A stretch of 64,000 nt of DNA, taken from contig NC_061064.1 of the NCBI RefSeq assembly GCF_021917145.1, positions 3,944,703-4,008,702 of the forward strand, given 5' to 3'. Shown here piece after piece: positions 1 to 13,146 of this stretch (the stretch's first letter is position 1; each line of letters opens with the position of its first letter). Both the position numbers and the translations under genes were made by a program. Source of the DNA: Hypomesus transpacificus. Taxonomy: Eukaryota > Chordata > Actinopteri > Osmeriformes > Osmeridae. Under the pieces are notes generated by a model. The model was not told the origin of the DNA. It did not search any database and was given only the letters and a program-made list of their open reading frames with translations.

Positions 1-1535
1 GGCCGGGTGAGATCAGACGATCCAGCCAACACGTCTGGAGGATCAGTAAGATCTCGATGGACGCCATACCGATGGCTCTCGTCTCCCTCCAAATTGTCCA
101 AAAATTCAGATGGTTTCAATGATCACGTCCTGGTTAGGCCTCGCCTCACCCCTGCCTCACCTCGCCTCACCCCTGCCTCACCCTCGCCTCACCCTGCCTC
201 ACCCTCGCCTCACCCCCACCTCACCCCTGCCTCACCCTGCTCCACGCACACTACTCAGCTAAGCCTGACAGCAGAGCAGCTGGCGTGAGATGTCAGTGTC
301 GCGTTACCCGAGCTATTCTCTGTGTTTCCCTTCCGAGCGACAGCTTGAACGAGCCTACACAATGAAGCACAGCTGGTAAGCCCTGTGCAGTTAGTGTTTT
401 CTTCAGAAACGAACAGTCTTGGGTTACACAAACACTGTTTTGCTGCGGGACTGTCGAACGTGCCTTTTCAAGCAGACACTACCGCTAACTGGAAAATGAA
501 ATAAAGAGTTCATCAAAGAACATATGACAAAACAGTATATCAGATGACAGAAAAGCGTTTCAATGTCTGCTTCTGAGCCATGGGCAGCCCTGGATGATGT
601 ATTCGTGATTTTAGGATAAGATGAAAGATCACTTAGCGAGAGCCTAGGATAGAATGAGGATCACCCATCTGCCCGGATTTGCATCTTCATTGATTCAAAT
701 GCCCCCAGTGTTATACACTCTGCTCTTTGGAGACATCCGTTTAAAGTGAGCATACTGCTAATCACCGTCGCCACTACGGTTTCATGAAGAAGAGAAACTG
801 GGTATGAATGTGGAACAAAAAATGGGCATCATTAAAACCTCTACTCATATTACAAAATCTCAACTTGCTATTTGATCTGAATGTCATAACATCCAGTCAA
901 ATCAAAGCCCCTCTCAGATCAGAGCTAATCTGGATACCGTACTGACTGGCGTGACTGACCTTCACGTTCAGACCTAGACCCAGAAGACACACTGTTTACG
1001 CAAAACCAACACAAGGTCACCCGGCTGCTTAGTAGTTAGCATCACAGCTAGCTAGCCTGTAGGGACTCCTGGAGCCTGGTTGAGCCATGTGGCTGAGCGT
1101 GCGTCCAGGCTGGACACATCAGACGTGTCTTGCCGCTAGGAAGATTAGAGGAGATGCCAGTCACCACACCAATCCTCGGTGGGCGCGTGTAACGCAGTGT
1201 AGCGGCAGCCCCTAGCTCTACCTCAATTAGCGCCTGAGGAAAGGGCATGTTAACAAGGGATGCTGCTGGATGTCCTTCACTAACTCTCACAGGCTCTGGA
1301 TCTGGCAGTCATTCCTGGAGGCAGTTAGCATTTTTGTTTACTTTTGAAAAGCCCAGAGTGTAAATGTGCTGTGCTGAGATCCTCATCGGAGAGTACAAAT
1401 GACCTCGACCGGAGCCGTACGCTTTCCAGCAGCAGACTCTTCTTTATGTCCCATGCGGACAGGGTGTTCTGCTGATTCAGACGCCGCAGTGTTCTAAAAA
1501 CTATTTTTACCCAGGAGCCACCTCTTCCCACTCAC
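1..1535. other. srrm3 intron 2 segment, no gene seen
   Basis: This is downstream of the srrm3 coding exon in its direction of transcription, so it is probably intron. I looked for the expected next cwf21 exon (SEEEIRQKV-like) and did not find it. The stretch 129-240 is a degenerate C-rich tandem array built on CCTCACCCCTG. The rest is unique-looking sequence with no supported feature. Confidence 0.5.
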
Positions 1536-1828
1536 CCCTGCTCCTCCATCATCTCCTGCAGCTCCATACACTTGAGCTCCACTCTCCTCTTCCTCTCGTG
1601 GTCCAGGATCTCTCTGTGGGCCTTCTTCACCAGGACTGGCTCTGGGAGAGGCTCCTCCTCTTCCTCCTCAGGCTCCGCCTCTTCCACCTTGGGACGCACA
1701 GCGGGCACCGATGCTGACCCGTCGGCCACGGCCCCTGGGCCCGGCCCTGGCCCTGCCACGGGCCCTGCAGGCTGGGGAACACCGTTGGCACTGTCCTGGG
1801 GGGAAGGCAACCTCGCCCCATCGTACAT
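1536..1828 (-). CDS. srrm3: srrm3, first coding exon (partial gene)
   Basis: This is the start-codon exon of serine/arginine repetitive matrix 3, a nuclear splicing factor that promotes neural microexon inclusion. The 97 whole codons begin MYDGARLPSP and pass through a Pro/Gly-rich and Glu-rich linker. They end in the start of a cwf21 domain, with ILDHERKRRVELKCMELQEM near residues 72-91. The MYDG...LPSP start resembles the MYNG...LPTP start of SRRM2, while the AHREILDHERKRRVELKC stretch is closer to SRRM3. The exon has an AG acceptor just before 1840 (TCCACAG) and a GTGAG donor at 1535, and it leaves a split Gly codon (phase 2), as expected before the next cwf21 exon. Twelve bases of 5' UTR (1829-1840) precede the ATG. 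Later exons would lie below position 1 or in 1-1535, where none was recognised. The family call is firm; the paralogue choice (srrm3 over srrm2) is from memory of the cwf21 sequences. Confidence 0.85.
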
Positions 1829-4156
1829 GGCCACAGAGCTCTGTGGAGACAGAGGGGAGAGAGAGACACGTTACCTAACCAGGGCTTTAACAGGAAAAGG
1901 TGTCTGAAAAAGTTCTAACATTACATAAACATGAATGAACACTAGACTAGCTCATGGGAGACAAGAGGGTTGTGTTAGTTCTTGGTTAGTTTGGCTCTGT
2001 CAGCAGAACATCCAAGCTGACATCCCTCTAAGGCACTGGGCCAGTTCTCCCGATGTGATGTGCTCAGCTCCTGGGACCCCTCACCACAAGGTAGTGCTAG
2101 CCGCAGCCTCGGTGCACATCCCAGAGAAGTGAGCTGTTTTACTTTGATCCTTACATCTCCAGACAGGCAGCAGGGTTTCTCTCCAAACTGAGCAGCAAGT
2201 TGTACACATATGGGTTCTTTAGGATGGCAGGCGCATGTCGACATGCATCACCACACAACACGGCACTAGAGGCCTGCCCTCATGCCCCAACAGACCGGCA
2301 CATTCCGGGACCGGGGGGAGGGAGCTGACCCATCCACTGAGCAAGCTCCTATCCTGCCTGGACGCCAAGGTCAAACATACAAGCAGGAACCAGAGCAGAA
2401 CACTGGGGAACTAGAACATTCTGATGGAATGGTGAGGATCACAGAACTGTATATTGAATTTGTTTGTTGCAATCCCACGTCTAAATTCATGCAGTGCTTT
2501 AATGAACCAAAGTTTGCACACACAAACCCAGGCCTGTACCACGTACTGTAGACTTTGGAGTTTGAATGCTGTCCCAACAGTTTTGGAAATCAAACCTCGC
2601 GTGGTACACAAGTGCTGGCCTCGCTGCGGTCTGATGGATACAGATATAATAGTGCTGTCCAGTCTGCTCTGGTACACGGAGAGAAGCCTCTAGTCTCTCT
2701 CTGAGAGGCCGGAAGCCTTCTCTGGCCAGCACCGGTCCTGCACAACTAATGGCTTCATTTTTCACCGGGGAGTCAGACCATCCCTGCCGAGGCACTTCAT
2801 CACTGTCAGTCGGGTGAGCCAGGCGAGGATGACGCAAACTCTGGACGTCCACCTCCTCCAAACTCCCACTAAATTCAATCCCGTCAGAGAGGAACCGGGG
2901 GAGTTAGTCTCGTTAAATGAAAATGAGCGTCAGCCCGTGTCATGCAGCCGGCTGTAGCAAACAACAACTGAGTTTGCATGGTGTCCTTTGTCTAGGGGGG
3001 GATACGGGGCGTCTTCCTGACGTGTTTGTTATTGAGGAGAGTGGCTGGGATGTGGGCGAGGAGGAGAGCCGGCAAACGAGCCGAGTCGGTGTGTAGTGAC
3101 ACAACGCTTTTCTGGAAGAACAGGTGGCGGGCAGCGGGAGATATTGTCGCTGAATCTATTACACTGGAAATCTTCACTTGATATTCTGTGACAGTCCATT
3201 TCTGTTCACACAGACACACACACTCGACCAAACCCTTGTCTAGAAGAATTCGGGAATGTGAATTCGTATCAGTTTGGTAAAGCAAAGCTGCAATTACAGT
3301 CAGGGGGATTGCAACTGACCAAACAGTACGTATGAGGGAAGCGCCCAAGGGAAGCGCACAAAGGAAGCGATTTGAGTCTTCAAAATCATGTTGTTTACTA
3401 TATAAAAACTGTGTAAGTGTGTGTGAGTACACGAGAGGAGGAACTAACAAGACATCTCCCATGGTTTTTCCTCACTTGACTGAATAATAGCCTTCTTCCT
3501 GTTTTTCAATTAGGTCTGCTGCCAGTTTGGTCAGTAGCCGGCGGCTAAGCAAGGGTAGGGTAGGATAGGGAAAGCAGGGCTGGGATTTGTCGTCTGGTCT
3601 GGTACTTTGGGCTAGGCTGCCCGAAGGAGGGGAAGCCATTATGAATGCTAATGACATGCTCTGTGGATGTCTTGTTTGGCCCACTGGGTCGCCCCAGGTA
3701 ACACACACAAGCCAACACTGACACCATATGTCCCTGGTCCAAGGTCTGAGGCTGTCGCAACGACAGCAAACCTCCCCAAATAAACATCCCATAAGTTACT
3801 TGAGTTAAAAAATGTTGATGCATACAATTGCATTCACTTGACATGTATGACACAAAACACAATTGTGTTTGATCTGTATATGCCATTGTCATATTGATGT
3901 ATTGTATTTTCGCAACAGTAATTTCATTTGTCCATTGGGGACAAATAAAGCTGAAATCCCCTCTAAGAAGTTGGGCTCTCTTATAATAAGGGAACACAAG
4001 GTTCAACCATCCTCCATGAACATCTACTCATTCAATTATGCATTAACATATTTATATACTCCCTACTGTATTGTTTTTTATTCCCCTACGGTTGCAAAGT
4101 GCATCAAATTCCACCCCTCTCTTCAATCATTAAATGTTCTTATGAATCAATCCCAG

Positions 4157-4157
4157 C

Positions 4158-4235
<78 letters not shown>
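4157..4235. repeat. (AG)n microsatellite
   Basis: About 38 near-perfect AG repeats, with an AAAG interruption at the left edge. Confidence 0.97.
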
Positions 4236-4238
<3 letters not shown>

Positions 4239-6470
4239 ACTAGTCAGAGAGCTTCTGAAGTTGTGAAGCCTCAGTTCATTGTGTGTGAGTACTAACAGGA
4301 GGGAAGGCTATCTCGAGCCATTGATGGTGCCGAGCTACCATCTCTCATTCTTTCAAGGCTGGGGAAGGTTGTCACAACCAGCTATTTTTGGAATGTATTA
4401 GTCACACGCATTACACGTGTGCCATCTATTACTCCTGATTGAGCGGCCTCATTTTAACTGTAGCATCTTATGTCTACCTACCTGCCTGCCCGACTGCGTG
4501 GGTGTGTGTTCTGGTGTGTGCGGGTGTGTGTTCTGGTGTGTGCGGGTGTGTGTTCTGGTGTGTGTGGGTAATGAGATGCTGCTGCATACGATCACTCCCA
4601 TCCCTGCAGAGCCCCTGCTGTGACTGGGCCAGGGACGGCCTTCTGCTGACATCACACCTTACACAACACAGCCTGGCGTCAACACGACGCTTGTTATGCT
4701 GCTGAAGCCACCAGGCTTCATTCGCAATGTAGACCCATGCTAATGCTGGGATGATAATCAGCGTTAATCATCCCTGAGTCATACTGTTTTTGACCATACG
4801 AACGTGGACTGGTAAATAATGCTGTGCTGGAAATTCGGCCTGTGTTGTGACTCATGGACCATCTTTGCGTGACTGTTATTATACTTGACTACTTGCTAAT
4901 AAGAAGTGATCATAGCAGTATTATGTGCCCGTTTGCCCATTTACCCATAACATAAGGATAGCTTGAGATGCCATGGAGACACTATGATGTTTATGAGCCA
5001 TATCTTTACCGGTTCGATTTCTTCCTGTTAAACGACGCTTGTCCCTTTCTGTCGTGTTTTCCCTCGTCCTCTCTCTCTCTCCCTCGCTCAGAGCCGATGG
5101 TCATCTATGTGTGAGAGTGCCGGGGTGGTGATGATTGGCTCCAACTGAGCAGTGCACCTCACTGGTGATTACTGTGTGGAAGTAACAGAGGGCATGACCG
5201 TGGCTGAGAGACAGGCAAACTGATTTGAAGCGACAGAGAGAGATGTGGAAAAACCTTCCTGGGTGGTTATCTCCGTAGGACGAGTTTAAAAGGATATTAA
5301 CTCGTTTTTTATCTGAGTGGTGGGGGGGTGGGAGGTTAACACATGCTTGAAAGAGAACTGCACGTGCTTCTACCTTCAGATACACAGGAGGTCTCTCTCT
5401 TGCTCTCTCTCCTGCTCTCTCCCTCCTGCTCTCTGTCACACATGATCTCTCTCTGCTTCCTCCTCTCCCACTGTACTCTCATCCTCCATATTAATCTGAC
5501 CCACCTTTTGGTACAAGCTTGTTTTTTTTTGTTTTTTTTCGCAGCTTGGCACCCACAGGAGGTTTTTGTCATCTCAAGGTCGGGTTTCTTCATTCCGAGC
5601 ACGCAGGCTTTCTGTTGGGCGCCAGAAAACAAGCAGCAGCAACTTTTGTTTTCATCAGAGTCAGAGCAGAGGTTGCATACAAATAGCGTTGGTCTGATAG
5701 AGATTGGAAGGAGCATACAGGCCTACCTAGACAACAACAGCACAATGCTATGTTGGAGATGACAGATCGAGGCCCCACGTCGATTTCAGCGTACTTTTCC
5801 GTCTGTTCAGCAAAACATCTGAGACGGAAAGTCAGTTTAAATTGATATTTTCGGAACAATCTCAATACCTATGAAACAACAATAAAAATCACAGAAAAAA
5901 CAGCAAGAGCCATAATATTTTCCTCAGTGTAGGCTGTATTTTATATTTTCAATAACCTTCTCCAAATCCAACACTGTGTTCTTCTCCCTCTGGCAGGCAG
6001 AGAAAACAAAGCCAAATGTTACAGAGAAAAGAGAACGGTTGCCTTAAAATTGACCACGTATTTCTGGCTGCCCTGCTGTAGTGGCCGGCTGGAAATGCTC
6101 TGGAATTTTCCAAGGAGGCTTTGGAGACAATAGTGCTGAACAGGCTGAGATAATGAGATACTAAACCGAGTGGGTAGTAAACAAACAGATTTTCAAGCGT
6201 CTCCCAGATCGCATCATACCCGCATTCATCCTTGCATTTTATTGAGGCACTCTCACAGACCCGGTATGGCTTTGGCTTGTGCCAAAGACAGGCTCCAACC
6301 ACGACTCAGACGTTCTCCATGTACAGCCCATCTAAACATGTCCACAAAGACACAGGGGAGTGAGCAGGGCCCATGTCAGCACATTCTGGGGCTGTTGGCG
6401 TGTTGTTTACAGCGCACGAGTTGAACCATGAGGTCCTGCTGGCACAGGCGAAGGTTGCAGAGGGTTGAGC

Positions 6471-6474
<4 letters not shown>

Positions 6475-6501
<27 letters not shown>
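6475..6501. repeat. (TG)n microsatellite
   Basis: A run of about 13 TG units. Confidence 0.9.
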
Positions 6502-6504
<3 letters not shown>

Positions 6505-8073
6505 CTGAGGGGAGAGCTCGTCTCCTGCTCTCACATGCCCAGAGCTGGAGAGCCGACATGAAGGGCTGTGAGGAGGAGGCTGGGGGAAGGACAACACTAA
6601 CCTTTGGTGGAAGAAAAGGAAACCCTTTCAGCTTCACAAAGGCAGAGGATACAGGATATAAACCAGTCCTGTCCTGTTTTCTGGGGTAGAGTTAATACTG
6701 ATAGCAGAGTTCGTACTTACAGCAGAGCTAGTACTGACAGCCAGCTCAGACAAAGAAACTTTCTGGGTGGTAAGCATTCTCCAGGAGGATTTATTAACGA
6801 TATACTTTTTTTGGGGGGGTTGCGGGGTGACAATCTAGAGGAACACTGCGCTTAGGAGGACCTGAGATGTGTCTAGCTCCCTGTCCCTCTGTGGAGACTG
6901 TGTTTGGAGCTCTACATCTGGTCTTCATCCTCCTCTTCCGGCTATTTCCGTTAGAGCTAGCTGAGTCTTGAACTGCATTTGCCCCGGATGGTGCTTATGG
7001 CCATACTACCCAGCATGGGTCCACTTTGCCATTGGAGCCTCTACAGATCTGGGGCAGGTGATTAGCATGGTGGTACTGGCGGGATTAGCAAGGTCACTGA
7101 CGGGGGAGAGAGGGAGATGGAGGGCAGAGGAGAGAGATGGGAGGAGATAGAGGGCAGAGGAGAGAGAGGGGAGGAGATGGAGACTCAGGTCAAACTATGT
7201 TTGTACAAACAAAATAAATGATATTGAAACCGCCATTTTGACTATGTTTAAATCTACACAGTGCCGCTGGAATTTTCTACGACAGGTAAATTCTTCTTCT
7301 TATTATTATTATTATAGACCTCCTCTTCATTGTCTTCCCTCTCCTTTCCTCCTTCCTGTCCTCCTCTTTCTCCTCCCCCTCCTTCTTCAGTTCTTCCAGA
7401 CGCAGCTCGACATCTCCCATTCACCCTCTTTAATGACCAAATAACCGCTGCACCACGGGCACACAATTTGATACACCGTTAACTGAGAGTGGATTTCATT
7501 TTGAATAGCGTCTTTTCCTTTCCTGTGGAATCAGCCCCTTGAAAGACGAAGTTACGAATAGAGAGTTCTGAACACCAAGCAGTCATCCCCATCGATCCCA
7601 GTCAGAAACTCAATTTAACTCCCTTTCCTTCCTCGTTTGTCCTGGTAGCAAAAATAATTATATTTCCTCCTTCACCTACAACAGCTTCGCCATACAGTTA
7701 ATTTCAGAGGCTGCAGTTCCAGTGAATTCTTTGCCAACAGCAATATTTCTGCCCCTCGCCGCTGCATGTTGGAAAAATTCAATGCAGCACGGTGAACTGG
7801 CTACAGAAAGCACTTTATAAGACCATGTTCTGGACTGGTCATACTAAACTATAAAAGAATGAGGAGGAGAAGAACCCCCACTAAAGTAACACTCCCAGAG
7901 AGTGGAACATCTATTCAGCAAGTTTCTGTTCAGTGTTCTAGGAAGTTAGAATAACCTTCTCAGCAGGACTGTTCCTCTTACTTAGACGACAGCAGAAATT
8001 GGAAAGTGGAATTTAAGCAACAAGATAAATCCCTTCATCTGGGGAAACATTTAGAGCAGGGGCCTGCCTCTCT

Positions 8074-8074
<1 letters not shown>

Positions 8075-8112
<38 letters not shown>
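8075..8112. repeat. (CT)n microsatellite
   Basis: About 18 CT units followed by a degenerate pyrimidine stretch to about 8160. Confidence 0.95.
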
Positions 8113-8114
<2 letters not shown>

Positions 8115-8814
8115 CCCCTTTTGGTCTATCTCTTTCTTTCTCTCTGCCCTCTCCCTCAGTCAGTCTCTATGGATTACACTGTGCCCTCCTCTTTTGATCC
8201 AAACCAACAGTCCATTACTGAATTTCTGACAAGTCTGGCACCCACACTAGGTTTAAATTAGCCTAGCTGTACACATGAGTGACTGAAAGCCCACATTGGC
8301 AATTCCACATCTCGGAACTTTCCTTCTTTCTCATCTGTTTATTTAAGCTTCCAGAACTTTCTGAACTTCGCACCTCAGTGCCAAAGCTCACCCACTCCAC
8401 ACCGCAGAAACGGCAAGTCGCACCAGGAAATGATAGGCAATATATGACCAAATAGGCTATATCAAGCATATTAAATCGGGTTTATAGGATGACCAGAGAC
8501 TTGTTCCCGTAGCTGTGACTGACACATCAAGCCTGCCCAAACGGCAGGGTGTCCAGGGAGAGGGCAGGCCTGGGGAAGATGGAGCATGCTACAGCTGCCT
8601 CTTCAGGGAAGTCGCGGGCATCACAATAATTATTTGTGCAGCGAAGCAAACAGCCAGAGAAACACCCCGGGTTCAGCAAGCATAAGTACACACATTCATC
8701 ACAACTGGCCTGGGCTTGGCACAGTCCACTGCACTGCCCAGGAGCATCCATTCCTGTCTGGACGTGTGTGTGTGTTGTGTTGTGTTGGTGTGTTTTTTTC
8801 CATGTCTTCAATGT

Positions 8815-8935
8815 ATTCGTTCAAGCGGACGGTTTGATCCAAAGCGACGTACGAGGGGGGAATTTGAACCCGGGACCTTCGATGTTTCCCTTTTAAGCGA
8901 TGCCTTGGTGCTATACGACTTCGGTTAACCCATAT
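8815..8935 (-). mobile_element. tRNA-derived SINE remnant, reverse orientation
   Basis: Read on the minus strand, the block has a tRNA-like head with a Pol III B box (GGTTCAAATTCC, at 8859-8870). It is followed by a diverged copy of the fish SINE/LINE tail (CGTCGCTTTGGATCAAACCGTC, against the usual GCTTTGGATAAAAGCGTC), which lies towards 8818. There is no intact cloverleaf, so it is an old element and not a tRNA gene. Confidence 0.6.
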
Positions 8936-9462
8936 TCCATGCGGCCTTCTGCTTCCCCTACTATTTAACACGTGGCAACATAACATCCTATCAGTCCCCT
9001 GACAAGACGTCGAGGAGAGAGAGAAAGTGAGACTGAGGGGAAATCCCTCTCCCACACACCTGTCTACTCTGTCAGCACGGGGCGACGGAGGGCTGAGTCA
9101 AATCAGTGCCAGTAGCAATCTAAAGCCAATCTCCAGCGTGCTGGAGCCCAGAGGAGCCCGCCCCTGCCCCCCAGCAGAGCCTAATTGACGGAGCAGAACT
9201 CTGGAGGGGGAAGAGCGATCGCCTCGCAGATACACGGTGATGCCTGTCAATTACCAGCCGGCCTTCATTCCCTCGCAGGTAATCAGGGTTTTTGGGGGGG
9301 CGGCTCCGCTTCTCTTTGCAGCTCACAACCACCCCCAAACGAGCTCCATCTCCTCCAAGCCTAGCAACCACTCTGAATATAGGACTATTCCCTCGACTTG
9401 GACCCCTTCTTCCCTACATGTGTGTGTGTCAGGCCGTTGGGCTTCGCGGCCGCGTCTAGGGA

Positions 9463-9548
9463 TGTGTGTTTCACCTCAGAGTGTGTGTTTCACCTCAGAG
9501 TGTGTGTTTCACCTCAGAGTGTGTGTTTCACCTCAGAGTGTGTGTTTC
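9463..9548. repeat. 19-bp tandem repeat
   Basis: Four near-perfect copies of TGTGTGTTTCACCTCAGAG plus a partial fifth copy. Confidence 0.93.
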
Positions 9549-10137
9549 CCAAAGAGTGTGTCTAAACACAGGCTTCCGCCCACGGCTCAGCCTCTCAACA
9601 CACGGCGACACACAGCTTTATGGTAAACAGCCAGGCAAACGGCAACGCAGGCCGGCAACGTAGCCCTGTTGTGCGGCATTTACAGACATCCTCGAGAATG
9701 ACACATTGTATTGCGTGTGAGCTGGTCGCGTTGAAAGACATAGGATTTCCGAGCAAATCTTGCCCTGTTTTCCAATGATTTCTTGACGGTTGATGAATTT
9801 GAGTCCTGAGTGGCTCCATGAGTTCAGACAGTGTGGTCTGACGCATGCTAGTGCACACAGGAAGCACACGACGGGAAGCACACAACAGGAAGCCCACAAC
9901 AGCCCCAGGGTTTCTCTGGCCTTACAGAAGGACACACACAAGCAACATACCTCACCCAAACCCTCCCTGACACACAAACACACACACACACAGCACCTCG
10001 ATGAACACATAATTGTTTACAGCAGCACGTTACCCAGCATATCTTGGGGGCTGCCAGACACGCTATGGCACTTCCTATTAGGCTAGTCCTCCAGAGTTCC
10101 ACTCCAAAGACAAGCTGTGCGTCTGGGACCCCAGCTC

Positions 10138-10250
10138 CTCCCTCCCTCCTTCCCTCCCTCCCCCCCTCCCTCCCTCCCTCCCTCCCACTTCTCCCTCTCT
10201 CCCTCTCTCCCTCTCTCTCCCTCCCTCTCCCTCTCCCTCTCTCTCCACCA
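10138..10250. repeat. (CCCT)n / CT-rich tract
   Basis: A pyrimidine-only stretch of CTCC, CCCT and CTCTC units about 110 bases long. Confidence 0.93.
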
Positions 10251-11027
10251 TATTGGCGTTCACACTGTCCACAGCAGCCAGTTCAAAGACACCCTCAGAT
10301 CTGGGCCACGGCATTAGCATATATTTATTTTTCATGGGAGTTCAAGGAAGGAGAGGCATTTTGCGGGGAAAAAGGCGAGATGGTAAATAAGGTCAGTGGA
10401 GAGAGGAAGAAAGGATGAAAGAGAGAGAGAGAGAGAGAGGGAGGGGAAGGAGGGCGGGAGAAAGGAGGAGAGAGCATTAGCGTAATCCTCCGAGGGAGGG
10501 CGGAGTCGTCCAGGCGATCATGCCGAGAGATAAGGCACCCAAACGAAGACACGCGCCACAGACACGTCCTCACATGACTTTGGAACCGACACCCTTCCAG
10601 CCTGTCTCTGTCTGGCTACATCTCCAGAACCAGGCACCCGTGGGCAACCCGGGTTCAAATCCCTACGGAGGGAGCTGGGGGGTAACAGACTCAGCGCCGA
10701 AACAGAGACCCCCGGATTGACAGCCCTGGACAGAAAAGCTCACCGTATTCATGAACACGTGTCTATAAAGCAGGGAATGAGCATCCCATAATGATGCTAA
10801 TGTCATCCAGTGGGCAGCAGACACGCAGATTGCCCTGTGGCCACTGCAGTCATGCGTGCCTCTGACCGGGGTGCGTGCTGGGAGTGAGTCACAGCCTTAT
10901 GTGGAGCTGGCCTGGCAGAGTCCCTCCTCCCCAACGAGCTCCCTGATCTGACTCCCCTCAGCAGGCCCGGCCTGCCCTAACCAACCAGCCTCCAACACAC
11001 CCACCACCAGGGCCCAGACAGAGCTTC

Positions 11028-11091
11028 GGGGGGGGGGGGGGGGGGGGGGGAGCTAACGAGGTCATGCTGTTCTGGGTGGGGGGGGGGGGGG
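11028..11091. repeat. Two long poly-G runs
   Basis: A run of about 23 G at 11028-11050 and about 12 G near 11079-11090, separated by unique sequence. The exact lengths may not be reliable in any assembly. Confidence 0.85.
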
Positions 11092-12803
11092 TCCGTGTCT
11101 TCCAGAGGTGCGGCGAGGGAGCACCCCTAGGCCCGTGCCTGTTGAGCCCGGCTGCTCTCCTGGGAAATCAGGAGGGAGGGAGTGTTTAGGAGAGCCCCAA
11201 ACCCAGAGGAGGAGGGCAGGCTGAGGGGACCTGGGCCTTCATGAGAGGGCGAGGATGGAAAGAGGGGAGAGGGGGGGTCTGGGGAGGGCTGGCGTGGGGA
11301 AAGCCTTGTTAACAGGATGACGACGTGGGACAGAGGGAGGCAGGGGGAACTAGAGGCACACCCCTCAGCTCAGCTTCTGACTGGCTGAGGGGCAGGGCGG
11401 GGGGAGGGCTCTGACTCAGTTGTGTGCGTGTCTGTGTGTGTGTGTGTGGGGTGGGGGGGGTGGGGAGTGGAGCGTGGGTGGGGGGGGGGACATCTGCAAT
11501 GCCAGAGTGCCAGAAAAGAAACTTGGAACAGCACCTGCTCTGCGACGAGCTGAACCTCCACTTGTTTTCGTTAACAAACAGAGACCTTGGAGAAAGGTGT
11601 CTGAGAGGAACGCCACAACAAAGTGCTCGTTAGTGCAGCTGTTCTGTAGGCTGATGATTCGTTAGGCAGGCCTCCTTAATTAACCTCATCAGCACATCTG
11701 ACAAGCGCAAATGAATTCCTTTACGGCCTATTTTTGCTGTTAATAATTAACGCGAGTGTATATTTGTCATATCTTAAGCTACTGCTCTGCTGGCTTGTTT
11801 AAAAGTGCGCATTAGCGATGACAAACAACTAACAACGAACACTTTAAACCCGTGCAACATAAACATTAACACAGACATACCCTGATCCATGATCCTGTCA
11901 CGCAGCCAGTGGAGGCTAAGACCTAACCCAACCCTCCCTTCTAGATTCCTCCGTGGCTCTCCTGCCTCGACAGTTCTTCAGAGGCCACCAGGAAGGCTTC
12001 CCTTCAGCCTGTCTCCAAGGCAACCCTGACATTCCATTTAAAATTAATTTGGGCCGAGCGGGTCGCCGATAGGTTGAGCAGAAACCAGCTACATCCCATC
12101 TCGCCGAGGGAGGAAGAAAGAGGGCAAAGCTCCACTCCACCCAGAGAGAGAGAGAGAGAGGGATCACGCTGTCTTCTGCATTCTCACTCTGCCTCCGACT
12201 GTCTGGAAAGATGGGTGGATTCATAACACGAGGGCTGCTGTTGTTTGTTTGTTTCAAGACGGCGTTCTCTCTCCATTCGGGTCATCATGCAAATCGAATA
12301 CAGGTGTCAGAATGCGGTGGGGAGCTGAGGGGATGGTGGCATCCGCTCGGCTCAGGAGAATCATCTTGTTATTGTAGATATTATAGTAACCTTGGGACAT
12401 AAAGGGGCCCATTTCACAGCTCGCTGGGTTTAGATGAGGGAATAGGTGTGAAGAAGCGGGACTTCATCTGTCTCTCAAACTCCCATTAGAGGAGCTGGTC
12501 ATCAGCATGCAGGCCTTGCTGCTGTGCCCAAACCCTGTGGAGGTGAGGCCCATTCACAGGCAGGACAACCATTGCTGAGGAGGTCACTCTTTCACTCAGT
12601 GCAACGTGACACTTCTGCCCTTGTCAAACATACACAAATCCTTATGGGCAAACACACACACTCACACACACACACACCCTGTCAACACAAACTATTTGCA
12701 CAGGAAGGCCAGGGTTGTTAGCAGACCGTGACAGTGTCGCATCACTCGCTCAACCCACTGTCTTCCTGTGTGGGGGAGAGAGGAGGAGAATGGAGGAGGA
12801 GAG

Positions 12804-13146
12804 CGGAGGAGAGGAGGTGAGTGAAAGAGAGGAGGGCGGAGGAGAGGAGGTGAGTGAAAGAGAGGAGGGCGGAGGAGAGGAGGTGAGTGAAAGAGAGCAG
12901 GGCGGAGGAGAGGAAGTGAGTGAAAGAGAGGAGGGCGGAGGAGAGGAGGTGAGTGAAAGAGAGGAAGGCGGAGGAGAGGAGGTGAGTGAAAGAGAGGAGG
13001 GCGGAGGAGAGGAGGTAAGTGAAAGAGAGGAGGGCGGAGGAGAGGAGGTAAGTGAAAGAGAGTAGGGCGGAGGAAAGGAGGTGAGTGAAAGAGAGGAGGG
13101 CGGAGGAGAGGAGGTGAGTGAAAGAGAGGAGGGCGGAGGAGAGGAG
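12804..13146. repeat. 33-bp minisatellite with a splice-donor motif in every unit
   Basis: Ten full copies of a 33-base purine-rich unit containing GAGGAGGTGAGTGAAAGAGA. The GTGAGTG/GTAAGTG cores start at 12817, 12850, 12883, 12916, 12949, 12982, 13015, 13048, 13081 and 13114, exactly 33 bases apart. The unit length is a multiple of three, so both strands stay open for 100 codons or more without being genes. A few point differences distinguish copies (GTAAGTG in two of them, and a TAG near 13062). Confidence 0.97.

Noticed and set aside
1829..1834. srrm3 start at 1834
   Set aside because: The codon is GTG; the ATG two codons later aligns with the MYNG start of the SRRM family.
3863..4243. 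126-codon plus-strand frame
   Set aside because: Ends in the (AG)n microsatellite, and the rest has no similarity.
8815..8935. tRNA gene
   Set aside because: A good B box but no intact A box or cloverleaf; a SINE-type tail is attached.
12804..13146. Direct repeats considered as a CRISPR array
   Set aside because: Units are head-to-tail with no variable spacers, and the genome is a vertebrate's.
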